Shown: positions 23,618 to 32,322 of the stretch, in pieces
Layout: the number at the start of each line of letters is the position of its first letter
Numbering within the stretch: the stretch's first letter is position 1
NCBI GenBank assembly: GCA_910575795.1
Contig: CAJTGE010000042.1
Coordinates: 1-44,284, forward strand
Source: Clostridiaceae bacterium
GTDB lineage: Bacteria > Bacillota > Clostridia > Lachnospirales > Lachnospiraceae
Reading direction: 5' to 3'
DNA: 44,284 nucleotides
Translations under genes and position numbers: made by a program
The notes under the pieces: generated by a model
What the model was told of the DNA's origin: nothing
Database searches by the model: none
Seen by the model: the letters and a program-made list of their open reading frames with translations, nothing else

Positions 23618-26200
23618 ATGAAGCTGATAGAGAAAGTGTTTGGGACTCACAGCGAGCGTGAACTGAAGCTGATCTATCCCATTGTGGATAAGATCGTGGC
23701 GATGCGGCCGGAGATGATGGCGCTGTCAGACGAGGATTTAAAAGACAACACCAGAAAATTCAAAGAGCGTCTGGAAAAAGGCGAGACGCTGGACGATATC
23801 CTGCCCGAGGCGTTTGCGACGGTCCGCGAGGCGGCGCGGCGTGTGCTGAATATGGAGCATTACCCGGTGCAGCTTATCGGCGGCATTGTCCTGCATCAGG
23901 GGCGTATCGCGGAGATGAAGACCGGCGAAGGAAAGACCCTGGTGTCCACGGCCCCGGCGTATTTAAATGCGCTGGCGGGCAAGGGCGTGTTTATTGTAAC
24001 TGTCAATGATTACCTGGCAAAACGAGATGCGGAGTGGATGGGAGAGATCCACCGTTTCCTGGGCGTTTCCGTAGGCGTGGTGTTAAACTCCATGACGCCG
24101 GATGAGAGGCGGGCGGCGTATGGCTGCGACATCACGTATGTGACGAACAATGAGCTGGGCTTTGACTATCTGCGCGACAACATGGCGATCTATAAGGAAC
24201 AGATGGTGCTGCGCAACTTAGATTATGCGATCATTGACGAGGTGGACTCTGTGCTGATCGACGAGGCGAGAACACCGCTTATCATTTCCGGTCAGAGCGG
24301 CAAGTCTACCAAGCTGTATGAGGTGTGCGACATTCTGGCCCATCAGCTCACGCGCGGCGAGGAGTCAGCGGAATTTACCAAGATGGCGGCCATCATGGGC
24401 GAGGAGATCGAGGAGAGCGGGGATTTCATCGTCAATGAGAAGGACAAGGTCGTGAACCTGACCGAAGAGGGTGTGCGCAAGGTTGAGGAGTTTTTCCACA
24501 TCGAAAACCTGGCTGACCCGCAGAACCTGGAGATCCAGCACAATATCATCCTTGCGCTCAGGGCCAATTATCTGATGTTCAGGGACAAGGATTATGTGGT
24601 AAAGGACGACGAGGTTCTGATTGTCGATGAATTCACAGGGCGTATCATGCCGGGACGCCGTTATTCCGACGGCCTTCACCAGGCCATTGAGGCTAAGGAG
24701 CATGTAAATGTGCGCCGTGAGAGCCGTACGCTGGCTACGATTACCTTCCAGAACTTTTTCAATAAATTCAATAAAAAAGCCGGCATGACCGGCACGGCGC
24801 AGACGGAGGAAAAGGAGTTCCGCAACATCTACCAGATGGATGTTATCGTGATCCCCACCAACCGTCCTGTGATCCGGATTGACAGGGACGACGCGGTTTA
24901 CAAGACCAAAAAGGAGAAATTCCACGCGGTTGTGGAGGAAGTGGTCGAGGCGCATGAAAAGGGACAGCCGGTTCTGGTCGGCACGATCACGATTGAGACG
25001 TCAGAGCTTCTCAGCAAGATGTTGAAAAAGCGCGGCGTGCCCCACAAGGTCCTGAACGCGAAATTCCATGAGCTGGAGGCGGAGATTGTGGCTGATGCCG
25101 GCGTACACGGCGCGGTGACGATCGCCACCAATATGGCCGGCCGGGGCACGGATATCAAGCTGGACGACATTTCCAGAGAGATTGGGGGACTGCGCATCAT
25201 CGGCACAGAGCGCCATGAGTCGCGGCGTATCGATAACCAGCTCCGCGGGCGTTCCGGCCGTCAGGGAGATCCGGGCGAATCACGCTTCTATATTTCCCTG
25301 GAGGATGATCTGATGCGTCTGTTCGGCTCTGAAAAGCTGATGGGCATGTTCAACGCGCTGGGCGTTCCGGAGAATGAGCAGATCGAACACAAGATGCTGT
25401 CCAATGCCATTGAAAAGGCCCAGATGAAGATCGAGAACAATAACTACGGCATCCGTGAAAACCTTCTGAAATACGATGAGGTCATGAACGAGCAGCGTGA
25501 AACCATCTACGAAGAGCGCCGCCGCGTCCTGGACGGCGAGAGTATGCGCAATGTAATCATGAAGATGGTGACTGACATCGTGGAAAATGCCGTCGATATG
25601 TCCATTTCCGATGAACAGGGACCGGAGGACTGGGATCTGGCGGAACTCAATTCCCTTCTGCTTCCCGTGGTGCCGTTAGAGCCGATAAAGCTGCGCGAAG
25701 ATCAGATGGGGATGAAAAAGAACGAGCTCAAGCACATGCTCAAGGAAGCGGCCACCCGCCTTTACGAGGCAAAGGAGGCGGAATTCCCGTCTGCGGAGCA
25801 GATCCGCGAGATCGAGCGTGTGATCCTTCTGAAGGTGATCGACAATAAATGGATGGCTCATATTGACGATATGGATCAGCTACGCGAGGGTATCGGCCTG
25901 CAGGCATACGGCCAGAGAGATCCTCTGGTTGAGTATAAGATGAGCGGCTACGATATGTTCGAGAGCATGGCTGCCGCCATACGCGAGGATACGGTGCGGA
26001 TTCTCCTTCACATGCGCGTGGAGCAGAAGGTAGAGCGCGAGCCGGCCGCCAAGGTGACCGGAACCAATAAGGACAGCAGCGCAGTCCAGGCGCCCAAGCG
26101 CAGGGAGGTTAAGAAGATTTACCCCAATGATCCCTGCCCGTGCGGATCCGGAAAGAAGTTCAAGCAGTGCTGCGGAAGGAAGCTCCTGGCAAGACAGTAA
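23618..26200 (+). CDS. secA: Preprotein translocase ATPase SecA
   Basis: The 860-residue motor drives proteins through the SecYEG channel. The ATG follows ATAGGAGAG. Walker A MKTGEGKT is at about 101-108, Walker B IIDEVDS near 207, the AGRGTDIKL box near 506, and the preprotein-binding domain lies between. The C-terminus ends with the zinc-binding CPCGSGKKFKQCC tail, which binds SecB or ribosomes in other bacteria. Length and domain order are normal for Firmicutes. A predicted promoter lies about 110 bases upstream. The gene is followed by prfB, a common pairing in Firmicutes. Confidence 0.97.
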   Translation: MKLIEKVFGTHSERELKLIYPIVDKIVAMRPEMMALSDEDLKDNTRKFKERLEKGETLDDILPEAFATVREAARRVLNMEHYPVQLIGGIVLHQGRIAEMKTGEGKTLVSTAPAYLNALAGKGVFIVTVNDYLAKRDAEWMGEIHRFLGVSVGVVLNSMTPDERRAAYGCDITYVTNNELGFDYLRDNMAIYKEQMVLRNLDYAIIDEVDSVLIDEARTPLIISGQSGKSTKLYEVCDILAHQLTRGEESAEFTKMAAIMGEEIEESGDFIVNEKDKVVNLTEEGVRKVEEFFHIENLADPQNLEIQHNIILALRANYLMFRDKDYVVKDDEVLIVDEFTGRIMPGRRYSDGLHQAIEAKEHVNVRRESRTLATITFQNFFNKFNKKAGMTGTAQTEEKEFRNIYQMDVIVIPTNRPVIRIDRDDAVYKTKKEKFHAVVEEVVEAHEKGQPVLVGTITIETSELLSKMLKKRGVPHKVLNAKFHELEAEIVADAGVHGAVTIATNMAGRGTDIKLDDISREIGGLRIIGTERHESRRIDNQLRGRSGRQGDPGESRFYISLEDDLMRLFGSEKLMGMFNALGVPENEQIEHKMLSNAIEKAQMKIENNNYGIRENLLKYDEVMNEQRETIYEERRRVLDGESMRNVIMKMVTDIVENAVDMSISDEQGPEDWDLAELNSLLLPVVPLEPIKLREDQMGMKKNELKHMLKEAATRLYEAKEAEFPSAEQIREIERVILLKVIDNKWMAHIDDMDQLREGIGLQAYGQRDPLVEYKMSGYDMFESMAAAIREDTVRILLHMRVEQKVEREPAAKVTGTNKDSSAVQAPKRREVKKIYPNDPCPCGSGKKFKQCCGRKLLARQ

Positions 26201-26278
26201 GAATAATCTTCTGGCAGCCTGGACGGTTACCGGAAGGAATTCATAAAAGGAATATTTTTATAGAAAGAAGGTGAAGCT

Positions 26279-27407
26279 ATGGTTGAATTGGATCAGTTCA
26301 AATATACGTTATCAACGTATGATACAACTTTAGTGGAAGTGAGGGATTCACTTTGACCTGGATAACAAGGTAAAGCGAATCGACGAGCTGGACAAATCGA
26401 TGGAGGAACCGGGCTTCTGGGATGACCCGGACCGCTCCACGAAGATCATGAAGGAAGCGAAGAATTTAAAGGATACGGTGGAGACCTACAGGAATCTAGA
26501 ACAGCAGTATGAGGATATCCAGGTCATGCTGGAGATGGGATATGAGGAAAGCGACGCGTCCCTTATTCCGGAGATCCAGGAGATGCTGGACGGCTTTGTG
26601 AGCAGCCTGGAAGCCATCCGCACAAGGACGCTTCTGTCAGGAGAATACGACAACTGCAATGCGATCTTAAAGCTTAACGCAGGCGCGGGCGGTACAGAGG
26701 CCATGGACTGGTGCAGCATGCTCTGGCGCATGTATCAGCGCTGGGCCGATAAAAAGGGGTATTCCACGGAAATCCTGGATTTCCTGGACGGCGACGAGGC
26801 GGGGCTTAAGTCTATCACCGTACAGATCAACGGGGAAAATGCGTTTGGCTATTTAAAATCCGAGAAGGGCGTACACCGCCTGGTGCGTATTTCCCCGTTC
26901 AACGCAGCGGGCAAGCGCCAGACCTCCTTTGTATCCTGCGACGTGATGCCGGATATCGAAGAGGATCTGGATGTAGAGATCAATCCCGATGATCTGCGCA
27001 TTGATACGTACCGATCAAGCGGCGCGGGCGGCCAGCACATCAATAAGACGTCCTCCGCCATCCGCATTACCCACCTCCCGACCGGAATTGTGGTCCAGTG
27101 CCAGAATGAGCGCTCCCAGTTCCAGAATAAGGATAAGGCTATGCAGATGCTCAAGGCAAAGCTCTATCTGCTCAAGCAGCAGGAGAATGCGGAGAAGCTC
27201 TCCGATATCCGGGGAGATGTCAAAGACATCAATTTCGGCAACCAGATCCGTTCCTATGTCATGCAGCCGTATACGCTGGTAAAGGACCACAGGACCAACG
27301 CGGAGAACGGCAATGTCAACGCAGTGATGGACGGGGATCTGGATCTGTTCATCAGCGCGTACTTAAAGTGGATCAGCCTGAAGGAGCAGGCGCCCAGGGA
27401 AGCATAA
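26279..27407 (+). CDS. prfB: Peptide chain release factor 2, with programmed +1 frameshift
   Basis: The gene starts at ATG 26279 (AGAAGGTG upstream). It reads 25 codons to CTT TGA C at 26351-26357, where a +1 shift skips the T at 26354 and continues in the frame that ends at 27407. The joined product has 375 residues. GTGAGGGATTCA just before the site provides the internal Shine-Dalgarno-like stimulator. The stop-codon recognition motif SPF is at about 205-207 and GGQ at about 250-252. Both are intact. RF2 reads UGA and UAA, and the in-frame UGA gives autoregulation: low RF2 favours the shift. This is a known device, not a broken gene. Confidence 0.96.
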
Positions 27408-27520
27408 TTTATGGAGGAGGCAGGAGCCCCGGACGGGGGGATGGCCTCCTTTGTCGTTACGATGCACACGCCGGCCGGCGCGAGGTGTTTTTGCCCGCTT
27501 CATCAGTACAGAAAAAAACA

Positions 27521-27549
27521 TTGCGTCTTTCCGCCAAATATGATACTAT
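27521..27549 (+). promoter_or_regulatory. Predicted promoter of the ACT-hom-lysC operon
   Basis: TTGCGT at 27521-27526 and TACTAT at 27544-27549 are 17 bases apart. The next gene starts about 50 bases after the expected start point. No T-box or amino-acid leader peptide was recognised in between. Confidence 0.4.
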
Positions 27550-27606
27550 CTTCCGTGTGAAAACAAATGTATTTCTGAAACAAACAGGGTAACAAGGAGT
27601 AATGCC

Positions 27607-28050
27607 ATGGAAGAGCAGACAAAGTATTTTGTTTTAAAGCAGAAAGCGGTTCCTGAGGTTCTTCTGAAGGTGGTGGAGGCAAAGCGTCTGATTGACTCGG
27701 AGCGGGCCCTCACGATCCAGGAGGCGACTGAGAAAGTCGGGATCAGCCGCAGTTCATTCTATAAGTACAAGGATGACATTTTTCCGTTTTATGAAAACGC
27801 GAAGGGGAGAACGATCACCATGGTGCTTCAGATGGATGACGAACAGGGGCTTTTGTCGGATCTTCTGCATATTGTGGCGGTTTACAGGGCCAATATCCTG
27901 ACGATTCATCAGAGCATTCCGGTCAGCAATGTGGCGACGCTGACGCTCAGCGTGGAGGTTCGGCCGGATACCGGCGATATCTCGGGGATGGTCGGTGAGA
28001 TGGAGAGAGAGACGGGCGTTCATTACGTAAAAATAATAGCCAGGGAGTAG
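27607..28050 (+). CDS. ACT domain protein (UPF0735/PheB-like)
   Basis: The 147-residue protein has a helix-turn-helix-like first half (ALTIQEATEKVGISRSSFYKYKD at about 35-57) and an ACT domain in residues about 70-145 (TITMVLQMDDEQGLLSDLLHIVA). This pairing is known in the UPF0735 family, found beside homoserine dehydrogenase in many Firmicutes. ACT domains bind amino acids, so it is likely to sense threonine, phenylalanine or a related amino acid and control the operon. The hom gene starts 10 bases after its stop codon, which supports this. Confidence 0.88.
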   Translation: MEEQTKYFVLKQKAVPEVLLKVVEAKRLIDSERALTIQEATEKVGISRSSFYKYKDDIFPFYENAKGRTITMVLQMDDEQGLLSDLLHIVAVYRANILTIHQSIPVSNVATLTLSVEVRPDTGDISGMVGEMERETGVHYVKIIARE

Positions 28051-28060
28051 GAAAAGAACA

Positions 28061-29284
28061 ATGATTCAGGTTGCAGTGATGGGCTACGGGACGATCGGTT
28101 CCGGGGTCGTAGAGGTATTGGAGACAAACAGAGAGAGGATAAGGAGAAAGACAGGGCATGAGATTGCGGTGCGGTATATTCTGGATCTGAGGGAATTTCC
28201 GGGAGATCCGCACGAGGCCCTGATAGTACACGATTTTTCCGTGATTGAAAAGGATGAGGAAGTCGGGATTGTCGTTGAGGCCATGGGAGGCGTCAATCCG
28301 GCCTATGCCTTTGCTAAGGCGTGTCTTCTGGCGGGAAAGCATGTCGTGACCTCGAATAAGGCGCTGGTGGCGGCCCATGGCACAGAGCTTTTGCGGATTG
28401 CCGGGGAGAAACACAGGAATTTCCTGTTTGAGGCCAGCGTGGGAGGCGGGATCCCGATTATCCGGCCGCTCACCCAGGCGCTGGCCGGGGAGGAGATTCT
28501 GGAGATCAGCGGTATTTTAAACGGTACCACAAACTATATCCTGACCAAGATGGATCGGGAAGGGCAGGCATTTGAGGAGGCGCTTACAAAGGCCCAGGAG
28601 CTGGGCTATGCGGAGCGCAATCCCGAGGCGGATGTCGAGGGCTATGATACATGCCGCAAGATTTCGATACTGACCGCCCTGGCTGCGGAGCGAGAGGTCA
28701 ATTATGAGGAGGTTTCCACTGAGGGGATCACGCATATTACGGATACGGATTTCCGGTATGCAAAGGAGCTGGGGACGTCGATCAAGCTCTTTGGCAGCAG
28801 CCGTATGGAAAACGGGAGGGCAAGCGTATTTGTCTGCCCTATGATGATCGGGCCGGATCACCCCCTTTACAGCGTGAGCGACGTGTACAATGCGGTGATG
28901 GTGCGCGGAAATATGGTGGGAACCCTGATGTTTTACGGGAGCGGCGCGGGCAAGCTTCCGACGGCAAGCGCAGTCGCGGCGGATATCATGGAGGCGGCCT
29001 GCCATATGGAGGATCATATTCCCATGGGCTGGAGTGATGAGAAGCAGGTTTTGTCCCCGATGAAGGAACAGCGGTTCCGGTATTTTATCCGTTTTTCGGG
29101 CAGCGCTTCGGAGAAGCTTCCGGATGTGGAGGCCGCATTCGGGAAGGTGCGCGCGGCAGAGCTTCCGGGCCTTGATGAGTTTGCCGTTGTGACCGGGGAG
29201 ATGACGGAATCGAGGTATCAGAAGCTGGCGGCGGCGTTTGGCGATATCCGGCAGATGATCCGGGCGGGGGAGATAATATGCTGA
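28061..29284 (+). CDS. hom: Homoserine dehydrogenase
   Basis: The 407-residue enzyme reduces aspartate semialdehyde to homoserine, the branch toward threonine and methionine. It starts at ATG behind AGGAAAAG. The NAD(P)-binding loop GYGTIGSGVVEVLE is at residues 8-21. The catalytic part has TSNKALVAAHG near 106-116 and GGGIPIIRPL near 137-146, and the Lys of ILTKMDREG follows. A C-terminal ACT-like region fits feedback control by threonine. The lysC gene overlaps its end by 7 bases, so translation is coupled. Confidence 0.94.
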   Translation: MIQVAVMGYGTIGSGVVEVLETNRERIRRKTGHEIAVRYILDLREFPGDPHEALIVHDFSVIEKDEEVGIVVEAMGGVNPAYAFAKACLLAGKHVVTSNKALVAAHGTELLRIAGEKHRNFLFEASVGGGIPIIRPLTQALAGEEILEISGILNGTTNYILTKMDREGQAFEEALTKAQELGYAERNPEADVEGYDTCRKISILTALAAEREVNYEEVSTEGITHITDTDFRYAKELGTSIKLFGSSRMENGRASVFVCPMMIGPDHPLYSVSDVYNAVMVRGNMVGTLMFYGSGAGKLPTASAVAADIMEAACHMEDHIPMGWSDEKQVLSPMKEQRFRYFIRFSGSASEKLPDVEAAFGKVRAAELPGLDEFAVVTGEMTESRYQKLAAAFGDIRQMIRAGEIIC

Positions 29285-30486
29285 TCGTAAAAAAATTTGG
29301 CGGCAGCTCCGTAGCGGATCGGGAGCGGATATTTAATGTGGCGGCCAGATGCATTGAGGACTATAAAAAGGGAAATGATGTGGTTGTCGTTTTATCCGCC
29401 ATGGGAAAGACCACAGACGGGCTGATAGCCAAAGCGCATGAGATTACGCCCAATCCGTCAAAGAGGGAGCTGGATATGCTGCTTACGACCGGGGAACAGG
29501 TGTCCGTGGCTTTGATGGCTATGGCGATTCAGTCTATGGGCGTGCAGGCCATTTCCTTAAACGCCGCCCAGATTCCCATGACGACCACGACTGCTTACGG
29601 GCAGGCAAAGCTTAAGCGGATCGACTCGGAACGCATCCGCCATGAGCTGGATTCCAGGAAGATTGTCGTTATCACAGGCTTTCAGGGGGTGAACAAATAC
29701 GATGATCTGACCACGCTGGGGCGCGGCGGCTCAGACACCACGGCTGTGGCGCTGGCAGCGGCCCTGCGTGCGGACCGGTGTGAGATCTATACAGACGTGG
29801 ACGGCGTGTATACAGCGGATCCGAGAGTGGTTCCCAACGCGAGAAAGCTTTCCGAGATTTCATATGACGAGATGCTGGAATTTGCCAGCCTGGGGGCCAA
29901 GGTGCTTCACAACCGTTCCGTGGAGATGGCAAAACGGTACAATGTGGAGCTGGCGGTGCTCTCAAGCTTGAGCTGCGCAGAAGGGACGATTGTAAAGGAG
30001 AAGACCAAGATGGAAAAAATGTTAGTCAGCGGAGTGGCGGTGGATAAGAACACGGCCAGAATCTCCGTACTGGGAGTGAAGGATGAGCCGGGAATTGCAT
30101 TTAAGCTGTTCGACCTCCTGGCGCGCCATCGGATCAATGTGGATATCATCATTCAGTCCATTGGCAGAGAAAACCAGAAGGATATTTCCTTTACCGTGGA
30201 CAGAACCGATCTGGATGAGGCCATGGCGCTTCTCAGAGAGAACATGGAAGTCCTGACAGCCCAGGCTGTGGAGTGCAACTCCGCTGTGGCTAAGATTTCC
30301 ATCATCGGAGCCGGCATGACCAGCAATCCGGGCGTGGCGGCAAAGATGTTCGAGGCTCTGTCCGGCGTCCATATCAATATCCGCATGATTGCCACCTCCG
30401 AAATCCGGATTACGGTGCTCATAGACGAGGAAGACGCAAACCGCGCCATGCGGGTGGTACATGACGCTTTCTCGCTTGCAGAATAA
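29278..30486 (+). CDS. lysC: Aspartate kinase
   Basis: The 402-residue enzyme phosphorylates aspartate, the first step to lysine, threonine and methionine. It starts at ATG 29278 inside the end of hom. KKFGGSSVAD at about 4-13 is the substrate loop; TTGEQVSVALM near 71-81 and GRGGSDTTA near 149-157 follow. Two ACT domains make up the last 150 residues (SVLGVKDEPGIA and SIIGAGMTSNPGVA), as in class II enzymes with feedback inhibition by lysine. It is in the operon with the ACT protein, hom and perhaps the small DUF2752 gene after it. Confidence 0.94.
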   Translation: MLIVKKFGGSSVADRERIFNVAARCIEDYKKGNDVVVVLSAMGKTTDGLIAKAHEITPNPSKRELDMLLTTGEQVSVALMAMAIQSMGVQAISLNAAQIPMTTTTAYGQAKLKRIDSERIRHELDSRKIVVITGFQGVNKYDDLTTLGRGGSDTTAVALAAALRADRCEIYTDVDGVYTADPRVVPNARKLSEISYDEMLEFASLGAKVLHNRSVEMAKRYNVELAVLSSLSCAEGTIVKEKTKMEKMLVSGVAVDKNTARISVLGVKDEPGIAFKLFDLLARHRINVDIIIQSIGRENQKDISFTVDRTDLDEAMALLRENMEVLTAQAVECNSAVAKISIIGAGMTSNPGVAAKMFEALSGVHINIRMIATSEIRITVLIDEEDANRAMRVVHDAFSLAE

Positions 30487-30867
30487 ATGGACCGGCTTAA
30501 GGCGGCCGCCATGCTTGCGGCAGGGCTTATAAAAGCGGTATGGCAGGGAAATTTTCCCTGCCTTTTCCACATGATGACAGGCGCGTACTGCCCGGGATGC
30601 GGGGGGACCAGGGCGGTCAAAAGCCTGTTGAAGGGGGAGATTCTGCTGAGCGTCATCTATCATCCGCTCGTGCTGTATTCGGTTATAGCTGGGCCGCTGC
30701 TTTTGCTATGGTATGTATACTGCCGCAAGAAGGATAAGCCGTTCCGGCAGATTTGCTGGAAGGCGGCCTTAGTGGGGGGAGCGGTGCTGATGGGGGGGAA
30801 TTTTGTTGTTAAAAACGGTTTGCTTTTTTGGGGAGTGGATGTGCTGGCGGTTTTGGATCAGGGGTGA
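30487..30867 (+). CDS. DUF2752 membrane protein
   Basis: The 126-residue protein starts at the ATG directly after the lysC stop codon; no clear ribosome-binding site precedes it, so translation is probably coupled. The DUF2752 signature CPGCGGTRAV lies near residues 37-46 and is followed by two to three predicted membrane helices (about 57-78 and 90-115). The role of the family is unknown; its Cys motif suggests metal or redox binding. Its link to amino-acid synthesis may be only positional. A full family 1 structured repeat begins 73 bases after its stop. Confidence 0.82.
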   Translation: MDRLKAAAMLAAGLIKAVWQGNFPCLFHMMTGAYCPGCGGTRAVKSLLKGEILLSVIYHPLVLYSVIAGPLLLLWYVYCRKKDKPFRQICWKAALVGGAVLMGGNFVVKNGLLFWGVDVLAVLDQG

Positions 30868-30939
30868 TGGATCTGATATTAAGTAAAGAATAAGCGACGG
30901 AGTATATGCAAGTAAGTATGTGGGGAATAGTCGTGATAA

Positions 30940-31092
30940 GGCCGCCAGAGGCAGCTTCTATATCCAACGGAACCCCGCTCTCGCTCGGAGAAAAGCGCAG
31001 CGGACGCTAAGCTCGAAAAGACCTCGCTAAGCGCCGGCGGTTTTCTACGGGTTCCTTATGGATATAGAAGCTGCCTCTGGCTACGTGATCGG
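30940..31092 (+). repeat. Family 1 structured repeat, full copy
   Basis: A perfect 23-bp outer stem (30944-30966 with 31059-31081) encloses GGAACCC/GGGTTCC and a GC-rich inner part with CCGCT/AGCGG hairpins and the direct repeat CGCTAAGC. Flanks GGCCGCCAG and CTGGCTACGTGATCGG are shared with the other full copy. It lies between two convergent genes. Confidence 0.88.
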
Positions 31093-31130
31093 TGGGCCTT
31101 GACTTTGAAGGCGGGCCTACGGTTCTTAAA

Positions 31131-31508
31131 TCATCGTGACTGGATGGCATTTTCATACTGCTCCATGATCTGGTCAAAGATAGGGGCAAACTGCGGATCC
31201 CTCATCATAGAGGTGATAAGCATCATATAAGCGAATTCCGCAATCCCCAGAACCAGGCTGAAGATCCCTAAAATTATGCCGGCTATGCCATATCCGCATA
31301 ATGGTTCCCCTTTTTTGGACTGAACAGCCAGGACAATCGCAGTTACGCCCAAAAGGACAGATGCCGGAAACATAACACAGCAGCATAAAAGAAGGATTCC
31401 GACGATTCCGCAAATCATAGAAGCAATCGCCATCTTATTAGGCTGGTTGACCGAAGGGCCTTGCGGCGGCGGATTGTATTGTGAATCGTTGTTGTCGTAA
31501 TATTCCAT
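31131..31508 (-). CDS. DUF4190 membrane protein
   Basis: The 125-residue protein starts at ATG 31508, with GGGAGG 9 bases upstream; the open frame extends further upstream without a start of that quality. The first 25 residues are a Pro/Asn/Gln-rich cytoplasmic segment (NPPPQGPSVNQPNK). Two membrane helices follow: about 27-56 and 70-95. This is the DUF4190 pattern, with the conserved AIASMICGIVGI and YGIAGIILGI repeats. The role is unknown. It is flanked on both sides by inverted copies of the family 1 structured repeat. Confidence 0.8.
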   Translation of the reverse strand: MEYYDNNDSQYNPPPQGPSVNQPNKMAIASMICGIVGILLLCCCVMFPASVLLGVTAIVLAVQSKKGEPLCGYGIAGIILGIFSLVLGIAEFAYMMLITSMMRDPQFAPIFDQIMEQYENAIQSR

Positions 31509-31739
31509 AAAATTGTACCTCCCTGCCGATAGATTACGGGTGATTAGGATCATAATTGTAGCACGGTTTTTGCGGCTTGTCCAGCGGGCTGTTTTGCAGA
31601 GTTGTGAATTGTTAGCTGTAACAGTATGCCGGTGAGAGGAGGTAAAAGTAAAATACAAAAATTTAAGATAAAATCCTGACCAATATATTTACCTGAAAGA
31701 TTTTGACAGAAACCCGCTGGACTGCATGTTTAAAGCCTG

Positions 31740-31893
31740 CCGATCACGTAGCCAGTGTCAGATTCTGTATCCATAAAGAACCCGTAGAAAACCGCCGGCG
31801 CTTAGCGAGGTGTTTTCGAGCTTAGCGTCCGCTGCGCTTTTCTCCGAGCGGGAGCGGGGTTCTGTTGGATACAGAAACTGACACTGGCGGCCC
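31740..31893 (-). repeat. Family 1 structured repeat, full copy in opposite orientation
   Basis: The interior is almost identical to the copy at 30940 (shared CCGCTGCGCTTTTCTCCGAG on this strand). The outer stem, 31751-31773 with 31866-31888, differs at four positions, and three of the four change on both sides so that pairing is kept. One T-T mismatch remains. It lies between the DUF4190 and YdbC genes. Confidence 0.88.
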
Positions 31894-31955
31894 TTTTACG
31901 TACCCATGGGCTAACCTAATCATGCAAAGCCCCCTGAATACGAAAGGAGAACAAG

Positions 31956-32180
31956 ATGTCTGATATTAAATTTGAAATCCAGGAAGAACTGGGAACGCTT
32001 TCCGAAAGCCCGAAGGGCTGGACAAAGGAAGTGAATCTTATTTCATGGAATGGCGCAAAACCAAAGTATGACATAAGGGATTGGGCGCCGAACCATGAAA
32101 AGATGGGAAAAGGGATTACGCTGACGGCCGAAGAGGCAGAATCACTATACAAGATCCTCAGAAGCATGATGGAAGACTAA
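31956..32180 (+). CDS. YdbC/PC4-like ssDNA-binding protein
   Basis: The 74-residue protein starts at ATG behind GAAAGGAG. It matches the YdbC family, a bacterial relative of the eukaryotic coactivator PC4: WTKEVNLISWNGAKPKYDIRD at about 22-42 and MGKGITLTAEEAESLYKIL at about 49-67. Family knowledge: the Lactococcus protein binds single-stranded DNA as a dimer. It is likely a small DNA-metabolism or transcription factor. It stands alone between a structured repeat and the tex promoter. Confidence 0.85.
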   Translation: MSDIKFEIQEELGTLSESPKGWTKEVNLISWNGAKPKYDIRDWAPNHEKMGKGITLTAEEAESLYKILRSMMED

Positions 32181-32239
32181 GATCCTGTCCGCGTGATAAA
32201 CCAGAGGAGGCAAAAGAGACAAAAGCATACACGGATCTC

Positions 32240-32268
32240 TTGCGCCCCCGCCTCCAATCCTGTATAAT
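32240..32268 (+). promoter_or_regulatory. Predicted tex promoter
   Basis: TTGCGC at 32240-32245 and a perfect TATAAT at 32263-32268 are 17 bases apart. Transcription would start near 32275, about 48 bases before the tex start. Confidence 0.6.
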
Positions 32269-32322
32269 GAATATCATTCCGTTACCATACATATCACCAG
32301 TGGAAATGAAGGGAATAAAATA

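Noticed and set aside
26279..26356. Early stop codon in prfB suggesting a pseudogene
   Set aside because: The CTT TGA C site and upstream purine-rich element are the known programmed frameshift of release factor 2.
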